DNA from: JAHCHG01 sp965214585
GTDB lineage: Bacteria; Acidobacteriota; Blastocatellia; Pyrinomonadales; Pyrinomonadaceae
Reading direction: 5' to 3'
Assembly (NCBI GenBank): GCA_965214585.1
Contig: OZ243957.1
Location: forward strand, 2,232,001-2,296,000
DNA: 64,000 bases
Part shown: piece by piece, positions 45,223 through 52,641 of the stretch
Layout: each line of letters starts with the position of its first letter
How positions within the stretch are numbered: the stretch's first letter is position 1
Program-made: the position numbers and the translations under genes
Notes under the pieces: model-generated
What the model was told of the DNA's origin: nothing
What the model saw: the letters and a program-made list of their open reading frames with translations, nothing else
The model's database searches: none

Positions 45223-46191
45223 TTAATTGAAATTACCGATATATTTCGGCAGAGGAATATTCGGCGCGACGTTATTTAATGAATGGTTGCTGCCGATTGA
45301 ACGCGGATCGAGAATCGAGTTTCTGCCGCGCACTTCGATTCCGAAGCCCGGACGAATATCAAGCGGATTGGCTTCGTTTAAGACCGTCAGAATTTCGCCC
45401 GGAACGTAATACTGCGTGATGCGTCTGGCATCAAGCGGATTCAAACCCAGATGATTAAGCGCAAGCGGGGCGGAATTAATCGCCGTGGCGCGTAAATCCG
45501 CTTTGATCGAAGCGTATGAAGCGAGTCCGCCGCCAAGCGAATGTCCGGTCAAAATAACATTATTGCCGTCGGTTGCTTTCCATTTATTTGCAAAATCAAC
45601 CGCCTGCTTGTATTGCGCCGTTGATAAACCCAAGCCCTGTTTGATGTTGTCGTCCCAATCTCTGCCTTCGTCCGTGCCGGAATAAGCGACGATAACGCGC
45701 TGGTCGTTCGGATCGGACGGCTTCAAAGCGACGGCGCGAAAGCCCGTTTTCGGGTCGTCCTTTACGTCAACGACCTTCCAGTTTTTGCCGTCTGGAAATT
45801 TGTAAACATCGCCGATCTTCGCGTTGTTTCTTTTATAAGCGATTTCCGAAGCACTTTTCGATTCGGAAAATTTCAACCCCTGCGCCGCCGGCGGATTCGG
45901 ATTGCCCGGATGCGTAATGGCGTTAAGTCCTCTTCCGCCCAATCTCAGAGCGTTTGAAGTGATTGCTCTTGTTCCGTCAAAAGACTTTTGCAAAGCAAAT
46001 TTTGTAACATTGGCTTCAAATTTCAAAGTTTGAAGTGCTGCGTGTTCGACATTGTGGACGGCGTGTCCGCCCGTGTGTATGCCAGCCGATACGACTTTTT
46101 TTGCATTATCGGCAACAAATTTTCCGGCGTTTTCAACGTGATGAAACGCTTTTTTTAATCCGTTAAGCGGATTATGAAATGAAATTCCCAT
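45223..46191 (-). CDS. Class 3 lipase-like alpha/beta hydrolase, no export signal
   Basis: 322 residues. VIVAYSGTDEGRDWDDNIKQ (oxyanion-side strand) and NNVILTGHSLGGGLASYASI with the nucleophile elbow GHSLGG mark a fungal-lipase-like (class 3, DUF2974-like) hydrolase. A later Asp (PLDIRPGF) and His (GSNHSLNN) may complete the triad. The first 110 residues are helical and His-rich (HHVENAGKFVADNAKKV). There is no signal peptide, so it acts in the cytoplasm or leaves by a non-Sec route. A toxin or effector role is possible but no secretion or immunity gene is adjacent. Confidence 0.82.
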   Translation of the reverse strand: MGISFHNPLNGLKKAFHHVENAGKFVADNAKKVVSAGIHTGGHAVHNVEHAALQTLKFEANVTKFALQKSFDGTRAITSNALRLGGRGLNAITHPGNPNPPAAQGLKFSESKSASEIAYKRNNAKIGDVYKFPDGKNWKVVDVKDDPKTGFRAVALKPSDPNDQRVIVAYSGTDEGRDWDDNIKQGLGLSTAQYKQAVDFANKWKATDGNNVILTGHSLGGGLASYASIKADLRATAINSAPLALNHLGLNPLDARRITQYYVPGEILTVLNEANPLDIRPGFGIEVRGRNSILDPRSIGSNHSLNNVAPNIPLPKYIGNFN

Positions 46192-46305
46192 CGTTTTTAT
46201 CTCCTAAAGAAATTGATTTTTAAAACTGAAAATACGTTCTACTATAAGTTATCGCCAATTTTCGCAAATTGTTGCCTAAAAAATGCAAAAAGATGAAAAA
46301 AAGTT

Positions 46306-46338
46306 TAAAAAAAAAGTCTCCGGCATTTGCCGAAGACT
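46306..46338 (-). terminator. Rho-independent terminator after the RRM gene
   Basis: On the minus strand AGTCTTCGGCA pairs with TGCCGGAGACT around AAA and is followed by nine T. It lies 33 bp after the stop. Confidence 0.9.
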
Positions 46339-46370
46339 TTTTAATTAAGTATTAACCAGTGTTTATCGAA

Positions 46371-46709
46371 CTACCAGCGTGAACCGCCGCCGCCGTAACC
46401 GCCGCCGCCGCCGCCGCGATTTCCGCCGCGTCCGCGTCCGCCGCCGCCGCCGCCGCGATTTTCACGCGGTTTAGCTTCGTTGACCTTCAAATTGCGACCA
46501 TCAACTTCTTTGCCGTCAAGTTCGGAAATAGCGTTTTGCGCTTCTTCCTGACTGGACATTTCGACAAAAGCGAATCCGCGCGAACGTCCCGTGTCGCGGT
46601 CTTCAATAATATTGGTTGATTCGACTGTTCCGATTTCCGCGAACACATCTCTCAAATCCTGATCTGTTGTATCGAAGGAAAGATTTCCTACATAAAGTTT
46701 CGTTGACAT
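46371..46709 (-). CDS. Glycine-rich RRM RNA-binding protein
   Basis: 112 residues. One RNA recognition motif (about 1-80) has RNP2 (KLYVGNLSF) and RNP1 (RSRGFAFVEM) with the exposed aromatics. A Gly/Arg-rich tail (GGGGGGRGRGGNRGG and after) may bind RNA non-specifically. Similar bacterial proteins are often cold-induced RNA chaperones. AAAAGG lies about 10 nt upstream of ATG. The GC-rich tail coding DNA (CCGCCGCCG) contrasts with the surrounding AT-rich sequence. Confidence 0.92.
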   Translation of the reverse strand: MSTKLYVGNLSFDTTDQDLRDVFAEIGTVESTNIIEDRDTGRSRGFAFVEMSSQEEAQNAISELDGKEVDGRNLKVNEAKPRENRGGGGGGRGRGGNRGGGGGGYGGGGSRW

Positions 46710-46961
46710 AAAAATATATACCTTTTCCCTTTTTAGGGAATTTCAAAAGAAGTGTCGAATCGAGTTTATCTTCGGAGAAAAACGGTCTTGCTGCGAAGTG
46801 TCGGGTTTCGGATGCTCTAAGAGCGACTTCTGTAATTAAAAATGAACCTGCTCTCAAACTCATCCAAACGAACCGTCTTTGACTAGCTACATCAATTTCT
46901 GATGTAAGAGAAGGATTAACGAGTTCTATGATGCACTCTTTACCAAATAGTTGCAAGCGAA
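46710..46961 (-). promoter_or_regulatory. Possible long leader of the RRM gene
   Basis: There is no separate gene of confidence in the 352-bp gap to the tRNA. The last bases before the start contain CCCTAAAAAGGG, a small stem directly upstream of the ribosome binding site. A frame from TTG at 46956 stays open and overlaps the gene start in another phase, but has no recognisable content. A long untranslated leader would fit cold-shock-type control; this is inference. Confidence 0.3.
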
Positions 46962-47061
46962 ATTCGGCATTTTCGTAAAATAAGTTAAAAACTTATAAAT
47001 TCGGCAAGGCTAAAATGAAGCGAAATCCCGCGCAAATTCAGAGTAAATCATAAAAATTAAA

Positions 47062-47134
47062 TGCCCTCGGGAGGATTCGAACCTCCAACCAACAGATTAT
47101 GAGTCTGCTGCTCTAACCGTTGAGCTACAAGGGC
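47062..47134 (-). tRNA. tRNA with CAU anticodon (Met or Ile2)
   Basis: 73 nt on the minus strand. The acceptor stem GCCCTTG pairs with CGAGGGC, the D-arm has AGCTCAACGGTTAGAGC, the anticodon loop is CTCATAA (anticodon CAT), and the T-arm is GGAGGTTCGAATCCTCC. The discriminator is A and CCA is not encoded. CAU can be elongator Met or lysidine-modified Ile; the arms do not decide it here. It is not the initiator, as the acceptor begins with a full G-C pair. Confidence 0.93.
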
Positions 47135-47195
47135 AAAAACTTTATTATTTTAATAAAAAAAAACTTATCTCGCAAACACAAAACGGACGTGGCGT

Positions 47196-47636
47196 TTACG
47201 CAAGGATTTCTTCGGGCAGCGAAACTCTTTTGGCATCGCTCCAGAGGCGTTCGAGGTTGTAGAGTTCGCGTTGTTTGCGCTCGAAAATATGGACGATAAA
47301 ATCGCCGTAATCAAGGAGAATCCATTCGCCTGAAGAATAGCCTTCAACGCGAAGCGGTTTCGATTTTAGCTGTTTTTTAAGCTGCTCGTTGATCTCGTCG
47401 GAGATCGCCTGAACTTGTTTGGCGTTTGCGCCGCTGGCGATGATGAAAAATTCGGCGAAACTCGTTACTTCGCGCAAATCTATCGCCGTGATGTCAAAGG
47501 CTTTTTTGTCGCTTGCCAATCGCAGAGCGAGTTTTACTTCTTCGTCGAGTTCGGCAAAATCGGTAAACGCTTCGCTGACGACGAGGCTTTCCGCTTGTTC
47601 GCGTTGGAGAGATTTTGTTTTTGTGATTTCTTCCAT
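47196..47636 (-). CDS. rsfS: Ribosome silencing factor RsfS
   Basis: 146 residues. The RsfS/Iojap core is at about 30-135: KKAFDITAIDLREVTSFAEF, FIIASGANAKQVQAISDEI, EGYSSGEWILLDYGDFIVHI and FYNLERLW-type end (ELYNLERLWSDA). It binds L14 of the large ribosomal subunit and blocks subunit joining when nutrients are scarce. The first 25 residues are an extra polar extension. Separated by 61 bp from the CAU tRNA gene on the same strand. Confidence 0.94.
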   Translation of the reverse strand: MEEITKTKSLQREQAESLVVSEAFTDFAELDEEVKLALRLASDKKAFDITAIDLREVTSFAEFFIIASGANAKQVQAISDEINEQLKKQLKSKPLRVEGYSSGEWILLDYGDFIVHIFERKQRELYNLERLWSDAKRVSLPEEILA

Positions 47637-47878
47637 AATTTTTACTGGAGTTTATTCTACCTTTTGTTTCGCGCGTGTTCAATTATAAATTATATAAAAA
47701 CAATTCGCATAAAAAGTGTTTATCGGATATTTGAAACAAACGGCTTGGTCAAAATCATTGACGAGCGGTTTACGCGGGAAAGTGCGGATTAAAGAAACGC
47801 AGGCTGAAACGAAAATTATTCGCTCGAATTCTTAAATCTGATGCAGTCGCCCTATAAAGATGAAGGATGAAATTGCTG

Positions 47879-47907
47879 TTGACAATTTTAAGCGGCAACT
47901 GATAAAT
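47879..47907 (+). promoter_or_regulatory. Candidate sigma-70-type promoter for lnt
   Basis: TTGACA at 47879-47884 and ATAAAT at 47902-47907 are spaced by 17 bp, 100 bp upstream of the lnt start. The remainder of the 372-bp gap between rsfS and lnt shows no gene. Confidence 0.4.
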
Positions 47908-48008
47908 TTCCTCTGTTTGCAGTTTGGATTTACGGGATTTTTCAATTTCCTCGTCAAAGCGAAAACGGTCTTTTAATTCAAATACGAAATTCAAAAAGGA
48001 TAAAGAAT

Positions 48009-49667
48009 TTGTCAAAAAAATCCCGAACTTTTTATCGAATGAAAAATTCTCAAGATTATATGTCGTGCGTGATGAGCGGGCTTTTGCTCGGCTTGTCCGT
48101 GCCTAGTTTTTCAAGTGTGCCGCTCGGTTTTCTGGCTTGGGCGTGGCTTGTTCCGCTTCTTTTTTCGATTCGCAAAACAGACGGTTTTTTGTCATTTTTC
48201 GCTCGTGCGCTAATGGCGGTATCAATCGGTTTTACGATTATTGGATTGTGGATCGTCAACGCTTCGCTGTTCGGTATGTTTGCGGCGGTGCTGTTCGGCG
48301 TTGTCGTCTGGACTGTTCCGCTTGTTTTGTTTTATTTTGTTTGGCGTTATTTGAATTGGAACGTCGCCCTTTGGAGTTTGCCGTTTGTCTGGACGGCGTG
48401 GGAATGGATTTATCATCAATCTCCGTTTTCAGTCGGCACGATTCGGCTCGGCTACACGCAAGCCGAAATGCTTTGGCTGATTCAATACGCCGATATTACG
48501 GGAGTTGACGGCGTTACTTGCTGGCTTGTTTTGGTAAATATTGCCGTTTTCCGTTTTGTTGACGGTCAGTTTTCCGGCGAAAATTATCAGTTTAAGTTCG
48601 CCGATCTTCTGTCCGCAAAAGCAGTCGCGCCGATCATTTTGTTCACATTGCCGCTCGCTTATGCGGCTTTTGTTTTTCTGAAACCGTCGCCGCCGTCAAA
48701 AGAAATCACGGTTCTCGCCATCCAGCCGAATGTTTCTCCGCTTTTGGAGATAACGCCGAAGCGAAAGATCAATATGTTTGCCGAACAAATGGCGATGACC
48801 GATAAAGCCGTCAAGACCGAAAAACCGGATTTGATCGTCTGGCACGAAGTTTCCATACCTTACCGGCTTTCGCAAGAAAAAGAGGCGAACAATTATTTGG
48901 CAAAACAGATTCTGAAATGGAAAACGCCGCTTTTAACCGGAATAACGGAAGTTAAAAATTACGCCGCGGACGAGCCGCGCCCGTTTTTGCTCGAACATCA
49001 AAATCGTTTTCAGGAATATTTCAACGCGGCGGCTTTATTTCAGCCGTCGGAAATCAAAAATAAACATCTCGAAATAAATCTTTCGCGGCTTTACGTCAAA
49101 CGCCGCTTGATGCCTTTCGTCGAACGCGCACCGCTGGTTGACGCTTTTCCGTCGCTGGCGGGTTTTATCATTCCAATCGGCACGCGCCCGGATTTAACGC
49201 CCGGCACAGTCGCGGTAAATTTTGATTTTCAGACGAAAGACGGCGAACCTGTGCGCGTCGGAACGATGATCTGTTACGAAAATCTTTATCCGCAAATGTC
49301 CGCCGAGCTTGTTCGCGGCAGAGCGCAGATTTTGACGGCGATCACGAATGAAGGTTTTTTTGCCGAATCGCACGCGCAGTATCAACTCGCTGCGTTTTCG
49401 CGTTTTCGCTCGATTGAAACGCGCCGCTACGTCGTTCGCGCGGCGGCGACGGGCAGAACTTGGGCGGTTGACAAATTCGGGCGCGTCGTCGCCGAAGTTC
49501 CATTGTGGTCGAAACAAACTTTGTCGGTGCGTGCCTCTCTGTCGGATGAACAGACGATTTTTGTGAAATACGGAGAGTTTTTCGCTAAAATTTGTGTCGG
49601 TTTTTTATTGTTGCTTTTAGTAACATTAGTTTGGAACATAATTCGGTCTAAAAAAATACTCGGTTGA
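48009..49667 (+). CDS. lnt: Apolipoprotein N-acyltransferase
   Basis: 552 residues. It adds the third acyl chain to the N-terminal Cys of lipoproteins on the outer face of the inner membrane. Six to eight N-terminal helices lead into a nitrilase-like domain with the Glu in WHEVSIPYRLS, Lys in LYVKRRLMPFVE and Cys in GTMICYENLYP. A C-terminal helix is at about 525-545. TTG 48009 is chosen because AAGGA lies 7 nt before it, while ATG 48039 has none. The window's several lipoproteins are its expected substrates. Confidence 0.93.
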   Translation: MSKKSRTFYRMKNSQDYMSCVMSGLLLGLSVPSFSSVPLGFLAWAWLVPLLFSIRKTDGFLSFFARALMAVSIGFTIIGLWIVNASLFGMFAAVLFGVVVWTVPLVLFYFVWRYLNWNVALWSLPFVWTAWEWIYHQSPFSVGTIRLGYTQAEMLWLIQYADITGVDGVTCWLVLVNIAVFRFVDGQFSGENYQFKFADLLSAKAVAPIILFTLPLAYAAFVFLKPSPPSKEITVLAIQPNVSPLLEITPKRKINMFAEQMAMTDKAVKTEKPDLIVWHEVSIPYRLSQEKEANNYLAKQILKWKTPLLTGITEVKNYAADEPRPFLLEHQNRFQEYFNAAALFQPSEIKNKHLEINLSRLYVKRRLMPFVERAPLVDAFPSLAGFIIPIGTRPDLTPGTVAVNFDFQTKDGEPVRVGTMICYENLYPQMSAELVRGRAQILTAITNEGFFAESHAQYQLAAFSRFRSIETRRYVVRAAATGRTWAVDKFGRVVAEVPLWSKQTLSVRASLSDEQTIFVKYGEFFAKICVGFLLLLLVTLVWNIIRSKKILG

Positions 49668-49675
49668 TTAAGGAC

Positions 49676-49877
49676 GCGAAGCGGACTGGAGCGCAAGCGT
49701 CCCGCTTGCAATGAGCGTCGCTTCGGCGCGAAAAAGTCTTTGGTCTTCGGGATGCCCGCAGATAACCGATATTTACGCGAAAATGCCGTTATTTACTCGA
49801 ACGCCGCAGATAATAAACATTTTTTCGCGCTCTCGCGCTTATTGCAAGCGGGACGCTTGCGCTCCAGTCCGCTTCGC
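49676..49877. repeat. 202-bp element with perfect 37-bp terminal inverted repeats
   Basis: GCGAAGCGGACTGGAGCGCA begins the left arm (49676-49712), and the right arm (49841-49877) is its exact reverse complement over 37 bp. The 128-bp interior holds no ORF. It lies between the convergent lnt and regulator genes and is single-copy here. No target duplication is obvious. Confidence 0.85.
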
Positions 49878-49899
49878 GCTTGGGCGAAAATGAATTTTT

Positions 49900-51609
49900 C
49901 TAAACTTTTAAACCGATTTTTCTCAACAATGCCCGAAAACGCGGTTCATCGTGCAGCGATTTCAGCCGCCGATCCGAAAAAAGCGAGTGCATTTCCGAAT
50001 CGCGTCGTTCAAAGCCTTCTTCTATCGCGTTCAAAGCGGCTTCGCGGTTTTCGTCAATTTCGTAGATCGCGGCGAGTTTGAGCGGCGCGATATATTCGGT
50101 TTCCGATTGCAGTTTTTTGAACAATTTTCGCGCCTTTTCGGTTTCGCCCGATTTGAAAAGATTGTAAATAATATCGGCTTGTGCATAAACATAGAGAGGT
50201 TTTTCGCCGAGCATCTTTTTATTTGCACAAATCGCTTCACGATACATTTTTTTGCCTTCGTAAGCCGCGCCGACAAATTCGTAGATGAGCGTTAAATCGG
50301 GATTTTCTTCAAGCAATTTTTCGAGCAGTTGCAAAGATTCGTCAAAACGCCCGGCGTTGTTTAAAATCCAGCTTTTGTTTATTTCAATATACGGCACGAG
50401 CGGATCGAGCGTGCGGGCGAGTTCGATTTCTTTTAACGCTTCGTCGTGTTGTCCGAAAGCCGACAAAATAAGCGCGTAATTATTGTGCGCCGACGAATTA
50501 CTCGGATTCAGTTCAAACGAGCGTTGATAATCACGAATCGCGCCCGCCAAATCGAGTTCCCATTTTTTGATAATCGCGCGGGCGATGTGCGTTTGCGGCA
50601 GTTCGTCGTCAATTTCTAATGCTTTTTCGGCGGCAAAACGCGCCTTTTCAAACGCTTCGGTTTTGTCCATATAACCTTCGGTCAGAAAAGCGTAAATCGC
50701 CGGTTTCAAGGCGAAAGCAAGCGCGAAATTCGGATCGAGTTCGGTTGCTTTGTCGTAATATTCCAAAGCCTTATAGAAATTTTCGACTCCGCCTTGACGG
50801 AATAAAAACAAACCGCTGAGATACGTCTGATACGCTTCGTCGTTGACTGTGTGCGGCTTTGAGATGAGATTTTTCTGCGCGGACGATAAACCGGGCGTGA
50901 GTTTTTCGAGAACGCCGTGCAGAATTTCCTGCAAAACTTTCTGCAAATCGCAAATCCGGCATTCGATTGTTTTGCCCCACAACTGAATTTCATTTTCTAC
51001 GTCAACGAGTTCGGCGCGAATCTGCGTTTTCTCAACGCGCTGCGTGATGCGACCTTCCAGAACGTATTTTATGCCGAGCGATTCGGCGATTTCTTCAAAA
51101 CCGCCGTCGGAATTTTTCCAGCGAAAAGCGGAACTGCGGGCGATTACTTTTATATTCGGGATTTGCGAGAGAACGTCAATCAGATTTTCGCTCAAACCTT
51201 CCGCCAGATATTCGTTTTCTATGTCGCCGCTGCGGTTTTCAAACGGCAGAACGGCGATTTTGTTAATTGCTGTTTCAATATTGCCGTTCGATTCGGCAAG
51301 GTCGGCGACAAAACGATAACCGCGTTTCGGCAAAGTCTGAATATAATTTTGTCCGGCGGCATTTTCGCCCAACGCTTTGCGGAGCAGGTAAATCGTCTGT
51401 GTTAAATTCGATTCTTCGACAAACGAATTTGCCCAGACGATTTCCATCAAAGTATTTTTTTCCACCGTTTCGCCCGCGCGTTCGATCAAAATTTGCAAAA
51501 TATCAATTGCCTTCGGCGGCAAATGCAAAACCGCGCCGTCCTTGCGTTCGAGCCGTCGGCGTGCAGCGTCAAAACGAAAATCCCCGAATTCGTATGAAGT
51601 TTTACTCAT
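49900..51609 (-). CDS. Winged-helix (OmpR-type) regulator with TolB-like and TPR domains
   Basis: 569 residues. Residues about 5-103 form a DNA-binding winged helix of the Trans_reg_C type (LPPKAIDILQILIERAGETV, ESNLTQTIYLLRKALGE, YIQTLPKRGYRFVA). A TolB/adenylate-cyclase-associated segment (IAVLPFENRSGDIENEYLAE, about 118-230) follows, then about seven TPR units (residues 255-550). No membrane helix is seen, unlike CadC, so it is likely soluble. Such one-component regulators are common in Acidobacteria. Target unknown. It reads away from the toxin-antitoxin locus. Confidence 0.88.
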   Translation of the reverse strand: MSKTSYEFGDFRFDAARRRLERKDGAVLHLPPKAIDILQILIERAGETVEKNTLMEIVWANSFVEESNLTQTIYLLRKALGENAAGQNYIQTLPKRGYRFVADLAESNGNIETAINKIAVLPFENRSGDIENEYLAEGLSENLIDVLSQIPNIKVIARSSAFRWKNSDGGFEEIAESLGIKYVLEGRITQRVEKTQIRAELVDVENEIQLWGKTIECRICDLQKVLQEILHGVLEKLTPGLSSAQKNLISKPHTVNDEAYQTYLSGLFLFRQGGVENFYKALEYYDKATELDPNFALAFALKPAIYAFLTEGYMDKTEAFEKARFAAEKALEIDDELPQTHIARAIIKKWELDLAGAIRDYQRSFELNPSNSSAHNNYALILSAFGQHDEALKEIELARTLDPLVPYIEINKSWILNNAGRFDESLQLLEKLLEENPDLTLIYEFVGAAYEGKKMYREAICANKKMLGEKPLYVYAQADIIYNLFKSGETEKARKLFKKLQSETEYIAPLKLAAIYEIDENREAALNAIEEGFERRDSEMHSLFSDRRLKSLHDEPRFRALLRKIGLKV

Positions 51610-51629
51610 CTACAATCCCCTTGTTGAAA

Positions 51630-51956
51630 TTATTCGATGTCGAGCGCAACTCTCAGAGCAATTTTTAATTCTTGAATTTTATCCGGCGCGAGCGAACCGA
51701 TAAAATCGGTCAAATCGGATTTTTGCAAGCTAACGAGTTCGTCGCACCGGATATAACTGTCGTGTTTTAAACCTTCATCAATTCCGACTTCGACTTCCTA
51801 AGATAAACCGTGGCAAGCCGAATAAATCGGAGCGCAGATAACCGACGGATATGTTCTCTCGATAAACATTTGGCGGCTGACAATGACGAAAACGCGAAAT
51901 CCTTTCGGGTCGCGTTTTGAAGGTTTTTTAACTCTGTAAAGTTCGCCGCGTTTCAT
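51630..51956 (-). pseudogene. MazF/PemK-like endoribonuclease toxin with in-frame amber codon
   Basis: Reading from ATG 51956 gives MKRGELYRVKKPSKRDPKGF, SYPSVI-like strand (RTYPSVICAPIYSACHGLS), then TAG at 51798-51800 (codon 53). The frame continues as EVEVGIDEGLKHDSYIRCDE, a typical MazF second half, to TAA 51630-51632. The whole gene stays in one frame, so a single substitution has truncated it. It overlaps the upstream antitoxin by 4 nt. Intact MazF cleaves mRNA. The product here would be a 52-residue fragment unless the stop is suppressed or miscalled. Confidence 0.85.
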
Positions 51957-52195
51957 AAATCGGCTTGATAACTCAAAGTTTCCAAAATTTCTTCGCGCTG
52001 CCCTGTGCCGATTCGGTCAAGCACTTCGATTTCTTCCTGTTCGGTCAATTTTCTTTTCGGTTTCCGCTTTAATTTCGGCAGATATTCACGCAATGCTCGT
52101 TCAAAAACTTCGGAATTACCGGAAAAATCCCGCGCCGCGTCTTCGACCTGTTCGAGCAAATCGGCTTCGATTGTAGCTGTCGTTTCGACTTTCAT
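51953..52195 (-). CDS. Antitoxin partner of the MazF-like toxin
   Basis: 80 residues. MKVETTATIEADLLEQVEDA with a strand then helix suggests a ribbon-helix-helix DNA-binding end. The central KLKRKPKRKL is basic and the final helix ends in ETLSYQADL. It overlaps the toxin start by 4 nt (ATGA). It is intact while its toxin carries a stop. Confidence 0.75.
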   Translation of the reverse strand: MKVETTATIEADLLEQVEDAARDFSGNSEVFERALREYLPKLKRKPKRKLTEQEEIEVLDRIGTGQREEILETLSYQADL

Positions 52196-52534
52196 AATTT
52201 AAAAAAATGCTTTGGTTATCGGCGGTCAAACAAAATTAATGATTTGAAAGAAAACAAAAATTTTGTGAATTTCCGCGTATGACCTGACTTTATTATCCAC
52301 AAATTTACGAAAAAGCAAAATTGAGAAAAATTGATATTTTCTTGAAGATTTTTGCTTTTGCGGACGGCTAAAATTATTATCAGTCGAAAAACTGCAAATT
52401 TTGCAATTTAATAATAATGAAATGAAACCAAATACTGTTTTCAGCGTTCTCTGCGAATCGCACAACAAACTGTGCGGTTAATTGTTTTTCCAAACACACG
52501 GAGCGCAATTGAAAATATCAGTAAAAGTCGGCGA

Positions 52535-52594
52535 ACGTAAAACAGGCTGTCAGCCTGTTAATCGGGCGAAACAGGCTGTCAGCCTGTTTTACGT
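52535..52594. repeat. Doubled AAACAGGCTGTCAGCCTGTT palindrome
   Basis: The 20-bp palindrome AACAGGCTGTCAGCCTGTT occurs twice around ATCGGGCG, and the outer bases extend it (ACGTAA...TTACGT). It lies 48 bp upstream of the 1145-residue gene. The rest of the 446-bp gap 52196-52641 is AT-rich and shows no gene. Confidence 0.85.
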
Positions 52595-52641
52595 CTGCCA
52601 AAAAAATTTAACTGCGCCGGCTTCCAAAAAAAATACTAAAA

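Noticed and set aside
46603..46956. 117-codon minus-strand frame overlapping the RRM gene start
   Set aside because: TTG start, no recognisable content, and out of frame with the clear RRM; treated as leader.
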